DNA from: Methylophaga marina
GTDB taxonomy: Bacteria; Pseudomonadota; Gammaproteobacteria; Nitrosococcales; Methylophagaceae
Assembly: GCF_030296755.1 (NCBI RefSeq)
Contig: NZ_AP027741.1
Location: 1-64,000, forward strand
Length of the DNA: 64,000 nt
Reading direction: 5' to 3'
Shown one piece after another: positions 55,038 through 64,000 of the stretch; the first letter of the stretch is position 1; each line of letters starts with the position of its first letter. A program made the position numbers and the translations under genes. Below the pieces are notes generated by a model, which was given only the letters and a program-made list of their open reading frames with translations, had not been told where the DNA came from and did not search any database.

Positions 55038-55767
55038 TTATTTCAGGCATTGCTTGTTAACTAAGATATTTATATTTCCTTGAATATGATGAATACGTTC
55101 AGCTCGTTTGCACTCCCATTCAGTAACGGGATATTGTTTATTCCAGACTTCCATTAACTTTCGCTGCTGTTTACTCATCTTATAACGTTTATAACGCTGT
55201 TCTATGTACAGATAAGTCCTCGCTATGACACCTTTGGCCGCTTCGGGTGGTTCAACTTTTCGGTTATCAATTTTCAGGGCACAGCTACCAAAGCTGGATT
55301 TTGCCTGAGGCAGCATGGTGAAATTGTGATTACTCCTGCCAGCATTAACGGCACCTATCGCTGGGTAGAGATTATATAAATCACTTTGCTGGCACAGTTT
55401 CTCCCTTTAAATGATTTCCCTTTAGAGTCGACACACAATGGATGTCCTTCACGCCATTCTTTAAATGTTCTACCAAAGTTTTCAGCCGGGACCACATGCT
55501 CCCACTCGATACTTTTAGCCCGTTTTTTATGTTTACTGGTGACAAAAGATTTGGGCAAAGTCACATTCTTTTTTCATCAAACGCAGCGCCACAATATAGC
55601 GTGACGCGGTGGTCATAGTAGACATTGTTCTCCAATAGCTTTTTGGCTTTGTTAAAGGAGTCTGTTGGCTCAGCACTGGTAGCTGTTGAAGCTGTGACAA
55701 GCAGAATGACAATTATCGTTTCGAGTAGCGTTGTTGGGGTGTAAAGTGATTTTTGAGTTTGGAACAT
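55038..55767 (-). pseudogene. Endonuclease I (EndA/Vvn type), two one-base frameshifts
   Basis: Secreted or periplasmic non-specific DNase. Frame 1 gives a signal peptide and YYDHRVTLYCGAAFDEK; frame 2 gives EWEHVVPAENFGRTFKEWRE with the catalytic-type WEHVVPA site; frame 3 gives YNLYPAIGAVNAGRSNHNF onward. One extra base in the T6 run at 55569-55574 and one near the CC at about 55393 restore a 243-residue EndA. The first lesion matches the homopolymer pattern seen elsewhere; the second is in a run of only two and may be real. Confidence 0.8.
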
Positions 55768-55815
55768 GTTTCTTTTGTTTTTTTGAGTATGAATGAGCGA
55801 AATGGATAGAGTCAG

Positions 55816-56256
55816 CTATGTAATGAAGTGTCGTGATTTTTCTCCTTTTTGAACCACTCTTGGCCAGCGGCTATGTATTTGTGCATCTTCTAGTTCGGGT
55901 TCAATTGTCACCACATACACACGACGCTCGTTACCTTCTTTTGCAAGCAAGCCCTGAATGTATTGTCCTTTTTGCAGGTCATACCAGTGGCTGATACCTT
56001 CAAGGTCTTTTTCCATAAAACTTAAAACAGGGATTTTTACCGGTGTCGGAAAATATTTATCCCATCTGCCGGCATAAATAGAATCGAGTCGCGCCCAGCC
56101 TGTCATTGGTAAGTTACCAGGTTGTTTTTGCCGTCTTCCCCACGCAATAAGCTTAATACCGCCTTCTGACGTTAAAACAGGCAAAACAGCTTTAGGATTA
56201 GGATAAAAAATTCGCAGCACATCCTCACCATGCTGGAAATACACACCACCGCACAT
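55816..56256 (-). CDS. Short SRAP/YedK-like protein next to a Y-family polymerase
   Basis: The 146-residue protein starts M-C-G, leaving Cys2 as the N-terminal residue after Met removal, the hallmark of SRAP/HMCES proteins that crosslink abasic DNA. LIAWGRR and GWARLDSIY resemble the W-G-L and N-A-R-x-E segments, and VLSFMEKD the middle strand, but the protein is shorter than YedK (about 220) and some catalytic residues are not obvious. Its ATG overlaps the last base of the polymerase stop, so the two are coupled. An abasic-site role beside a translesion polymerase is a reasonable inference. Confidence 0.6.
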   Translation of the reverse strand: MCGGVYFQHGEDVLRIFYPNPKAVLPVLTSEGGIKLIAWGRRQKQPGNLPMTGWARLDSIYAGRWDKYFPTPVKIPVLSFMEKDLEGISHWYDLQKGQYIQGLLAKEGNERRVYVVTIEPELEDAQIHSRWPRVVQKGEKSRHFIT

Positions 56257-57497
56257 TAGATGGTTTTCCTATGACCTGTCGGCTTCCATGCTGGGGCAAT
56301 GACATTGGGCATTTCACTTCGCCCAATGACGCGTGTCGGGGCGACTGTAAACTCACCGTAACGCTCATTAATTTTATCAATAGCCGTATTAAGCGCCTCA
56401 CGCTTTTGTTTTTGTGACTCATCGATAAACATATCTTGCTGTTTATGATGGGTGGGGTTCAAAGCCGTGACTTGTACCTGACCGCATTCTTCACCGCTAT
56501 AGCGACTCTTAATAAATTGCTTACATAGGTCATATATCAGTGCGCCATCGTCTGTGGCGTTATCTATTTTTTGTTTTGTTCCTAGCCAGCCAAAAGGCGT
56601 CTTTAAACCGATAAAGAAGGTATCACTGAGAAAGTGATGTTTACGCAATCGAGCCCCGACCTTTTCAGACATATGCTGAAAGAAAGTCAGTATCGTATTC
56701 ATGTCACGGGTACCGGGCGGCATAACTTTGCCATGACCAACGGATTTGGGTTCTTTTACTGTAGTGATAACAGGTTCCGGATCACGCCCCTGAGCCATGA
56801 GCCATATCCGTCTTCCAGGATTACCGAAACGCTTAGCAATGAGGCTCATCGGGACTTTTTTCATATCCCCACATTTTGTGATGCCGTACTTACCTAAGAA
56901 CCTTGCAATACCTTTATTGATACCACTGAGCTCTGTCACGTTCTCTTTGCTTAGTCGCTCTTCGGCCTCCCAAGGCGCAATGATGGTCATGCCATCCGGC
57001 TTATTGAGTTTTGCAGCAAACTTGGCTGTGGTTTTATCACCGCTAATGCCTACACTGCAAGTCAGCCCTGACACCTGACTAATCGTGTCTTTGATGAGAA
57101 AGCCAATATGTTCGGGTGATTTATAGAGATACTGACAACCGGTCAAATCCAAAAAGGCCTCGTCGACGGAATAAACCTCCACAGTCGGTGTAATACTAAA
57201 TAGTGCGTCCATAATCTCAGTAGAGACAGCCGCATAACGATACGGTCTGCTTGGCGCTTGGATAATATTGGGACACAGCTCTCTTGCCTCTTTAAGGCGC
57301 ATACCGGTTTTCACACCATAACTTCTGGCCTCGTACGACGCTGTGATGATGGTACTGCCAAGTTTGCCATTGGTGACGCCCACAGGTTTATTTCGCCAGT
57401 ATGGATAGTCTTGCTGTTCTATCTGAGCAAAGAAGCAATTCATATCAACCAGCGCAATCATTCTGGGCCAATGATGGGATGATGCGTTTGAGCTCAT
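56256..57497 (-). CDS. Y-family translesion DNA polymerase (UmuC/DinB group)
   Basis: A 413-residue error-prone polymerase. The palm has ALVDMNCFFAQIEQ (metal Asp) and VEVYSVDEAFLDLTG (the S-V-D-E pair); CSVGISGDKTTAKFAAKLNK is the fingers/palm junction and the helix-hairpin-helix is near LSGINKGIARFLGKYGI. A little-finger domain follows. No UmuD is adjacent. The start at 57497 overlaps the stop of a 14-codon leader frame. The second gene of the operon is the SRAP-like protein. No clear CTGT-N8-ACAG LexA box is seen upstream, so SOS control is unproven. Confidence 0.87.
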   Translation of the reverse strand: MSSNASSHHWPRMIALVDMNCFFAQIEQQDYPYWRNKPVGVTNGKLGSTIITASYEARSYGVKTGMRLKEARELCPNIIQAPSRPYRYAAVSTEIMDALFSITPTVEVYSVDEAFLDLTGCQYLYKSPEHIGFLIKDTISQVSGLTCSVGISGDKTTAKFAAKLNKPDGMTIIAPWEAEERLSKENVTELSGINKGIARFLGKYGITKCGDMKKVPMSLIAKRFGNPGRRIWLMAQGRDPEPVITTVKEPKSVGHGKVMPPGTRDMNTILTFFQHMSEKVGARLRKHHFLSDTFFIGLKTPFGWLGTKQKIDNATDDGALIYDLCKQFIKSRYSGEECGQVQVTALNPTHHKQQDMFIDESQKQKREALNTAIDKINERYGEFTVAPTRVIGRSEMPNVIAPAWKPTGHRKTI

Positions 57498-57538
57498 AGA
57501 GTGCTTAGTAACCTAAAACCCTGTTGTGGTGTGTGCAT
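57494..57538 (-). CDS. 14-codon leader frame overlapping the polymerase start
   Basis: ATG at 57538 follows a very strong AGGAGGAG ribosome site at seven bases and encodes MHTPQQGFRLLSTL, ending in a TGA that overlaps the polymerase ATG (ATGA). The polymerase itself has no good ribosome site, so ribosomes finishing this leader would start it. It could also be a trace of a lost umuD-like gene. Confidence 0.5.
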   Translation of the reverse strand: MHTPQQGFRLLSTL

Positions 57539-57744
57539 CAGCTTTCTCCTCCTAATCATTTGTAACAGTCAGATTAGATTTAACAGTGTGAGAATATAAT
57601 GAGAAGAGAAAATATAGAGAATAATTTGGTTTGAAGCAAGTTTTTGAATAAGGCTAATGTCCTGTAATTCTTAGGCTGATTTTTTAGGGTATACGGATTT
57701 AATGGTTGATGGGGCACCTTCACCCCATCAATCTGATACCACCC

Positions 57745-58461
57745 TCAGATGGTTGATAGATCGACTCCGTAGTTGAGTTCCTCTGCGAAGTCCGGCAGTC
57801 CGTAACCGATGGTTTTCTTGTAGAAAGGAGAGACCTTCGCAGTCGGTGCCTTCTTCTTGTGCTTCGTGGTGTAGAGCATTCGTGCCCGCATCACCTCGAA
57901 GGAGTAACCGCGCCCTTCACGGTTCTTGTCCTTGGCCAGTCGATTGATGGACTCCGTGTAAGCGTTGGTGACGGGCATGTCCGTCTCGAAGTAGGTCATG
58001 GTCTCTTCGCGCCAGTTTCCCACTGCCCTGACCAGATCGCTCCAGACTTCCTTTTGGCCCTTCGGGATGGTGGCTATCCACTCGTCCAGGGCGGCTTCTG
58101 CCTGGAGCCGTGTGGTGGCGTCCCAGATGCCGTAGAAGCGCTCCTTGTGCTCGTAGGCGGCCAGCAGTTGCGGGAACGCGCCTGTCCAGGTCTCCATGAT
58201 GAGGCGCTCCCGGTCTGAGACTTCGTGAGCGCGTTTCAGCAGGATTTTCCGGTCTCCCTTGAGAGTCCGGCTCTGGGACGGTTTCAGCTCCTTTCTGAGG
58301 CCCTTGCGCACTCTCTCTAGGGCATCGTTGGCCATGCGCACCACATGGAACTTATCGACCACGATACGGGCCTGGGGCAGCACAGCCTTGACCGCTGCCC
58401 GGTAGGGGTTCCACATGTCCATGCTGACGATCTCGACCTTCTGCCGGTCTTTCAGCTTCAT
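57745..58461 (-). pseudogene. tnpA: ISL3-family transposase, C-terminal part (split gene)
   Basis: The 238-residue frame begins inside the insertion duplication at MKLKDRQKVEIVSMDMWNPY and carries the DDE-type core (the second Asp in ARIVVDKFHVVRMANDAL and the Glu in NAYTESINRLAKDKNREG). Removing the mercury element and one ATCAG copy joins it in frame to the N-terminal part at 62050-62624, where VVTNYL runs into MKLKDR, giving 429 residues. As it stands the transposase is inactive. Confidence 0.9.
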
Positions 58462-58464
58462 CAG

Positions 58465-58502
58465 GGGGTCGTCTCAGAAAACGGAAAATAAAGCACGCTA
58501 AG
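58465..58502 (+). repeat. Left 38-bp inverted repeat of the mer transposon
   Basis: Tn21-subgroup terminal repeat of the tnp-end type (GGGGTCGTCTC start). It adjoins the truncated merD directly, so the tnp module that usually lies between merD/merE and this end is deleted. The 5-bp target copy ATCAG precedes it. Confidence 0.9.
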
Positions 58503-58649
58503 CCGTTGCAAGGCCGCATCGTCGAACACGCCGTAGCCGCCCGTGGTGCAGGCCACCGGCCGTAACAAGCCGCGCACCAGGTAGTCGCGCACGATATGTA
58601 CGCTCACCCCAGCGTTATGGGCCAGTTGCGATACCGTGTAGGCGCTCAT
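58482..58649 (-). pseudogene. merD: merD, cut after about 51 residues by the inverted repeat
   Basis: Start at 58649 gives [20 protein letters not shown] and a winged-helix domain like MerR, up to DDAALQR. The next bases belong to the 38-bp repeat, from which the frame reads on to a stop at 58461. MerD is normally about 120 residues and lowers mer expression by displacing MerR; only its DNA-binding head remains here. Its start lies just after the merA stop. Confidence 0.88.
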
Positions 58650-58666
58650 CGCACACCTCCTTGTCC

Positions 58667-60412
<1,746 letters not shown>

Positions 60413-60835
60413 TCACAAGCGCTTGGCGGGGAGTTCGCAGCCGTCCGGTCCGCAACGGCGATGCGCCGGCGACACGAAGTCCCAGATCGACACCCCAATC
60501 ATCAAGGCCAGGCCGACGTACATCAGGTTCGCCGTCCACCAGTTGCCGAGCAGCCAGACCGTGGCCGCAAACACGATGGCCGGGCCGATCATGCCGAGCA
60601 GACTGCGCAGCCATTGCCGATGACTGAACCAACCCAGCGCGTTCGCCAGGAAGGCCAGCGCGGCAAACAGCGGCAGCAGGCGGCTGATGAACAGTCCCTC
60701 TTACTGGCTCAAGAAGCCCAGCCCGATGGCCGCGCCGAAGCTGGCGAGGGCTGGAAAGCAGGCGGCGCAGCCCATCGCGGAAACGACGCTGCCGAGCGCG
60801 CCGGTTTTATCGGCAATGCGTGTCATCAGTCCCAT
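60413..60835 (-). pseudogene. merC: merC with a nonsense codon at residue 45
   Basis: The 140-codon frame (ATG 60835, stop 60413) matches MerC, an inner-membrane Hg(II) importer with four helices and the Cys pair in MGCAACFPALASFG. Codon 45 is TAA (60703-60701) in place of the Tyr codon TAC of intact merC (SQYEGLF becomes SQ-stop-EGLF). The rest of the frame is unbroken to the end, so a single C-to-A change accounts for it. Import by MerT/MerP remains. Confidence 0.88.
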
Positions 60836-60870
60836 GAAGCGGCTCTCGCTGTTGTCGTTGGCTTGCTGGC

Positions 60871-61146
60871 TCACTGCTTGACGCTGGACGGATAGCCGGC
60901 GTCTGCGGTGGCCTTGGTCAGCTTCTGTACGCTGGCCTTGGTGTCGTCAAAAGTGACGACGGCCTCGCGCTTCTCGAAGCCCACATCGACCTTGCTCACG
61001 CCTTCGACCTTGGAGAGCGCTTTCTTGACTGTGATCGGGCAGGCGGCGCAAGTCATGCCGGGAACCGCTAGCGTGACGGTCTGGGTAGCGGCCCACACCG
61101 GGGCAACAGCGGCGGCGAGGGCAAGGGAGGCAAACAGTTTCTTCAT
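60871..61146 (-). CDS. merP: Periplasmic mercuric-ion-binding protein
   Basis: Start at 61146 gives a 91-residue protein with signal peptide (cleavage after VWA) and an HMA domain with GMTCAACPITVKKALSKVEG, the Cys pair that hands Hg(II) to MerT. Length equals Tn21 MerP. It follows merT after 13 bases. Confidence 0.95.
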   Translation of the reverse strand: MKKLFASLALAAAVAPVWAATQTVTLAVPGMTCAACPITVKKALSKVEGVSKVDVGFEKREAVVTFDDTKASVQKLTKATADAGYPSSVKQ

Positions 61147-61159
61147 GATGAACTCCTGG

Positions 61160-61510
61160 TTAATAGAAAAATGGAACGACATAGGGAAATCCAAGCGCGA
61201 CCAGGACCAGCACGGCCACGATCCAGAAAATCAGCTTGTAGGTGGCGCGCACCTGCGGAATCGCGCAGACCTCACCTGGCTTGCATGCCTGCACGGGCCG
61301 GTAAATCCGCTTCCAGGCGAAGAACAGCGCCACTAGCGCCGCGCCGATGAACAACGGTCGATAGGGTTCCAGCACCGTCAGGTTGCCGATCCAAGCACCG
61401 GAGAAGCCCAGGGCGACCAGTACTAGCGGCCCCAGGCAGCAGGTCGATGCAAGAATGGCGGCCAGCCCGCCGGCGAAGAGCGCACCGCGCCCGTTTTGTG
61501 GTTCAGACAT
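61160..61510 (-). CDS. merT: Mercuric transport protein MerT
   Basis: The ATG at 61510 gives [20 protein letters not shown] and 116 residues with three transmembrane helices. Cys pairs are in STCCLGPL (helix 1) and [10 protein letters not shown] (cytoplasmic loop). It carries Hg(II) inward to MerA. It is the first gene read from the mer promoter. Confidence 0.95.
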   Translation of the reverse strand: MSEPQNGRGALFAGGLAAILASTCCLGPLVLVALGFSGAWIGNLTVLEPYRPLFIGAALVALFFAWKRIYRPVQACKPGEVCAIPQVRATYKLIFWIVAVLVLVALGFPYVVPFFY

Positions 61511-61545
61511 ACGTTGGCCCTTTTGAATTTGGATTGGATAGCGTA

Positions 61546-61576
61546 ACCTTACTTCCGTACTCATGTACGGAGTCAA
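61546..61576 (-). promoter_or_regulatory. mer operator-promoter
   Basis: On the minus strand a -35 TTGACT (61576-61571) and a -10 TAAGGT (61551-61546) are 19 bases apart. The spacer has the MerR dyad CCGTAC-ATGA-GTACGG. This is the classical Tn21/Tn501 mer promoter; MerR bound with Hg(II) untwists it to activate merTPCAD. Confidence 0.95.
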
Positions 61577-61581
61577 GCGAT

Positions 61582-62016
61582 ATGGAAAATAATTTGGAAA
61601 ACCTGACCATTGGCGTTTTTGCCAAGGCGGCCGGGGTCAACGTGGAGACAATCCGCTTCTATCAGCGCAAGGGCCTGTTGCCGGAACCGGACAAGCCTTA
61701 CGGCAGCATCCGCCGCTATGGGGAGGCGGACGTGGTTCGGGTGAAATTCGTGAAATCGGCACAGCGGCTGGGGTTCAGTCTGGACGAGATTGCCGAGCTG
61801 TTGCGGCTCGACGTTGGCACCCACTGCGAGGAGGCCAGCAGCCTGGCCGAACACAAGCTCAAGGACGTGCGCGAGAAGATGGCCGACTTGGCGCGCATGG
61901 AAACCGTGCTGTCTGAACTCGTGTGCGCCTGCCATGCACGAAAGGGGAATGTTTCCTGCCCGTTGATCGCGTCACTACAGGGCGAAGCAGGCCTGGCAAG
62001 GTCAGCTATGCCTTAG
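61582..62016 (+). CDS. merR: Mercury-responsive regulator MerR
   Basis: Start at 61582 gives the standard 144-residue MerR: helix-turn-helix [20 protein letters not shown], wing [10 protein letters not shown], dimer helix, and Hg-binding Cys82 (THCEEA), Cys117 (CACHARKG) and Cys126 (VSCPLI). It is divergent from merT with the operator between. Its stop codon (62014-62016) lies inside the right inverted repeat of the transposon, as in Tn21. Confidence 0.95.
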   Translation: MENNLENLTIGVFAKAAGVNVETIRFYQRKGLLPEPDKPYGSIRRYGEADVVRVKFVKSAQRLGFSLDEIAELLRLDVGTHCEEASSLAEHKLKDVREKMADLARMETVLSELVCACHARKGNVSCPLIASLQGEAGLARSAMP

Positions 62017-62049
62017 CGTGCTTTATTTTCCGTTTTCTGAGGTGCCCCC
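62012..62049 (-). repeat. Right 38-bp inverted repeat of the mer transposon
   Basis: Tn21-subgroup terminal repeat of the mer-end type, overlapping the last five bases of merR and ending GGTGCCCCC on the plus strand. The second ATCAG target copy (62050-62054) follows immediately. Confidence 0.9.
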
Positions 62050-62624
62050 ATCAGGTAGTTGGTCACCACGTCCTGGCGGCGGGTGGCCAGCAGGTCGAGC
62101 AGGGTTCGCTCCTCAATGTTGGTCAGAATGCAGCGGTAGCGCTTGTTCAGGTATAGCTCGTCAATGCCCAGGATGCGGGGCGTCTCGAAGCGGCGCCAGC
62201 GCCCCAGGAACTCGGCGCGGGCGTTGAAGATGTCGCGCACCGTCTTCTCGTCCAGGCCGGTCTGTGCCGCCACAAAGGTGTAGGGGTGGTTGAAGGATTC
62301 CTTCTCCACGTACTCATGCAGCCGCAGTGTCATACGGAATCCGTCCACCATCTCCGGTAGCTGGGGCCTGAATGTTGTCTTGCAGGCCCGGCAGGTGTAT
62401 CGGCGGCGGACCACCCAGAGAGTGACCCGCTTGCCGTGGATGGGCAGATCACGATAGGGAACGTCACGCTTGCCGAACCGTACGAACTCACCCTGCACGC
62501 CGCATTCCTCGCAGGCGATGGGATCGGGCACGTCCACCTGGAAGTGCATTTCGTCGTCGGTTGATTTGCAGCCCAGTACTTGGTATTGCGGCAGGTGAAG
62601 GATGTTGTCGGGAAGTTCGGTCAT
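62050..62624 (-). pseudogene. tnpA: ISL3-family transposase, N-terminal part (split gene)
   Basis: The first 191 residues contain the ISL3 zinc-ribbon (ACEECGVQGEFVRFGKRD and RRRYTCRACKTTFRP), a helix-turn-helix (FVAAQTGLDEKTVRDIF) and the first catalytic Asp in ILGIDELYLNKRYRCILT. The reading frame passes into the mer transposon at VVTNYL and then a chance stop. The remaining C-terminal part is at 57745. Confidence 0.9.
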
Positions 62625-62645
62625 GGTGTTGTATAGGCGTAGGTG

Positions 62646-63158
62646 TCAGTCAGATCCATCCGACTCGGCATTGGTGTTTGCTTTTTTACCCAACAAGCTG
62701 CTGGAAACGAAAAGTAAGGCACCGAGGACAATTGCAATATCAGCCAGGTTGAAGGCCGGCCAATGCCAGTCTCGCCAATAGAAATCAAAGGAATCCACAA
62801 CATAGCCGCGAAAGACCCGGTCAATCAGGTTGCCCATGGCGCCACCGAGGATAAGACTGTAAGCGATGGCTTCTCCTTTATGACGATTTTCAAGGATCAG
62901 CTTGATCAGAAGAATCGAGACCACTACCGCGATTCCGATAAAAAAGTAGCGCTGCCAGCCTCCACCATTCGCAAAAAGACTGAATGCGGCACCGGTGTTC
63001 CATAGGTGCACCCAGTTAAAGAACGGGGTCACCGAAACATACTCGCCATAGGCCATTGATTGCTGCACCAGCCACTTTACAGCCTGATCAGACGCTGCCA
63101 GCAGGCCCGATATGGACAATAGGGCATACGGCGAGAGCTTATTGCCAATAATGAGCAT
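62646..63158 (-). CDS. lspA: Signal peptidase II-like protein carried by the ISL3 element
   Basis: A 170-residue aspartyl membrane peptidase with four helices. The two catalytic aspartates are in GGAMGNLIDRVFRGYVVDSF and WPAFNLADIAIVLGA; VHLWNTGAAFSLF is the third conserved block. LspA cleaves prolipoprotein signals. As it lies between a metal exporter and an ISL3 transposase it is an accessory copy, as in ISPpu12; why such elements carry lspA is unsettled. Confidence 0.92.
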   Translation of the reverse strand: MLIIGNKLSPYALLSISGLLAASDQAVKWLVQQSMAYGEYVSVTPFFNWVHLWNTGAAFSLFANGGGWQRYFFIGIAVVVSILLIKLILENRHKGEAIAYSLILGGAMGNLIDRVFRGYVVDSFDFYWRDWHWPAFNLADIAIVLGALLFVSSSLLGKKANTNAESDGSD

Positions 63159-63161
63159 TAT

Positions 63162-64000
63162 TTAACCCTTCAACGCCAAAATGCGTCTGGCACCGTTAAG
63201 TACAATGCCCCCCGCGATGGTGCCGATAATCAGATCCGGATAATTGGAACCGGTCCACGCGACCAGGGCGCCGGCGGTGATGACCCCCAGGTTGATCACC
63301 ACGTCGTTGGCCGAGAATATCCAGCTTGCCTTCATGTGCGCCCCGCCTTCCCGATGTTTGGATATGAGCAGCAGACAACTGGTATTGGCAATCAATGCGA
63401 CGAATGCGATAGCCATCATCACCAGCGATTCAGGCTCACTACCGAATACAAAGCGTCTCACCACCTCTACGAGCACGCCCACAGCCAAGATCAGTTGCAG
63501 TACACCAGCAAGATGCGCGGCACGTACCTGCATTTTCACGCTATGTCCAACCGCATAAAGGGCAAGCCCGTACACCGCCGCATCGGCAAAATTGTCCAGG
63601 GATTCTCCAATCAGGCCGGTGGACTGGGCGATCAGACCGGCAGTCATTTCCACCACGAACAGAAGTGCATTGATGCCGAGCAACCAGCGCAGGGTCCCGG
63701 ATTCTTGCTTAGCAGAAGCTGCCGAAAACTCGGCGGCCTTGATGGTCTCCGGATTTGCAGCGACGGTTTCCTGAAGCGAGGCGCCTAGCCCCAAGGTCTT
63801 CAGTTTCGAGGTGACGGGCTCGACCTCGCCGTCATGCACGACCTTCAGCCGGCGGTTCGACAAGTCGAAGGACAGCGCCCGAATCTCCTCAAAGCCGTTC
63901 AGGGCTAGGCGAATCATTCGTTCTTCTGATGGACAGTCCATCTTCGGCACGGCATAAACACTGACCCATCTCCCTGGCGCCTCGGAGGAGGCCTGTATAT
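63162..64000 (-). CDS. CDF-family cation transporter of the ISL3 element, start near or beyond window edge
   Basis: The frame is open to the right edge, so the start may be outside. Visible parts are VYAVPKMDCPSEERMIRLAL (an HMA-like N-terminus), helix 2 LIGESLDNFADAAVYGLALY, helix 5 SANDVVINLGVITAGALVAW and the end GARRILALKG. It is collinear with the transporter at 34865, including VPKMDCPSEE, ALYAVGHSV and FVFGSEP. It is three bases before lspA. In ISPpu12-type elements a MerR-family regulator is divergent to this gene; that would lie just outside. Confidence 0.88.
   Translation of the reverse strand, partial: IQASSEAPGRWVSVYAVPKMDCPSEERMIRLALNGFEEIRALSFDLSNRRLKVVHDGEVEPVTSKLKTLGLGASLQETVAANPETIKAAEFSAASAKQESGTLRWLLGINALLFVVEMTAGLIAQSTGLIGESLDNFADAAVYGLALYAVGHSVKMQVRAAHLAGVLQLILAVGVLVEVVRRFVFGSEPESLVMMAIAFVALIANTSCLLLISKHREGGAHMKASWIFSANDVVINLGVITAGALVAWTGSNYPDLIIGTIAGGIVLNGARRILALKG

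Noticed and set aside
57500..57620. A LexA box before the Y-family polymerase
   Set aside because: ACTGT half-sites occur, but no CTGT-N8-ACAG palindrome is formed.

Overview
The window looks like a gammaproteobacterial chromosome. The gene blocks argD-argF, ilvB-ilvN-ilvC-pssA-leuA, dapA-bamC-(MBL)-purC and nrdA-nrdB, an AmgK/MurU cell-wall recycling pair and a NrdA with two ATP cones all fit. A Methylophaga-like methylotroph is possible (a decayed pseudoazurin gene is present), but this is a weak inference; no rRNA or tRNA gene was seen to anchor it.

Positions 1-31,060 are ordinary chromosome: HDOD protein, 5'-nucleotidase, a broken NERD gene, FieF efflux, phosphoglucomutase, Maf/YceF, AmgK/MurU, arginine synthesis, SodB, RimI, branched-chain amino acid synthesis with PssA, PyrC, a GAF-GGDEF protein, the dapA-bamC-purC cluster, Bcp, a chemoreceptor, and class Ia ribonucleotide reductase with two NrdR boxes.

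From 31.4 kb the window is accessory DNA. (1) 31.4-32.9 kb: three stacked Tn7-like transposon right ends, each with its own promoter and tnsA-like gene, each cutting off the previous tnsA; then IS3- and IS5-family debris. (2) 33.5-44.9 kb: a metal-resistance island with a CadR/PbrR-type regulator and its divergent operator, a cytochrome c/SHOCT protein, two CDF exporters, CzcI-like/CzcC/CzcB/CzcA, remnants of pseudoazurin and of a CusF-like protein, and a complete IS3-family element. (3) 45-54.4 kb: a paralogous pair of unknown small genes, one with a G10 tract at its start, then a tightly overlapping GIY-YIG/hsdM/hsdS/hsdR operon and a YegP-like gene. (4) 54.7-57.5 kb: a broken endonuclease I gene and an operon of a Y-family polymerase with a short SRAP-like protein. 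(5) 57.7-64 kb: an ISL3-family element carrying lspA and a CDF exporter (organisation as in ISPpu12), whose transposase gene is split by a 3,585-bp transposase-less mercury transposon (merR, merT, merP, merC with a stop, merA, truncated merD) bounded by 38-bp Tn21-type inverted repeats and a perfect 5-bp target duplication.

A cross-cutting observation is that at least seven genes (NERD, amgK, murU, nrdB, czcA, czcC, endA) are each restored to full family length by adding one base to a homopolymer run. Because nrdB is normally essential, most of these are probably base-calling errors in the assembly rather than real mutations.
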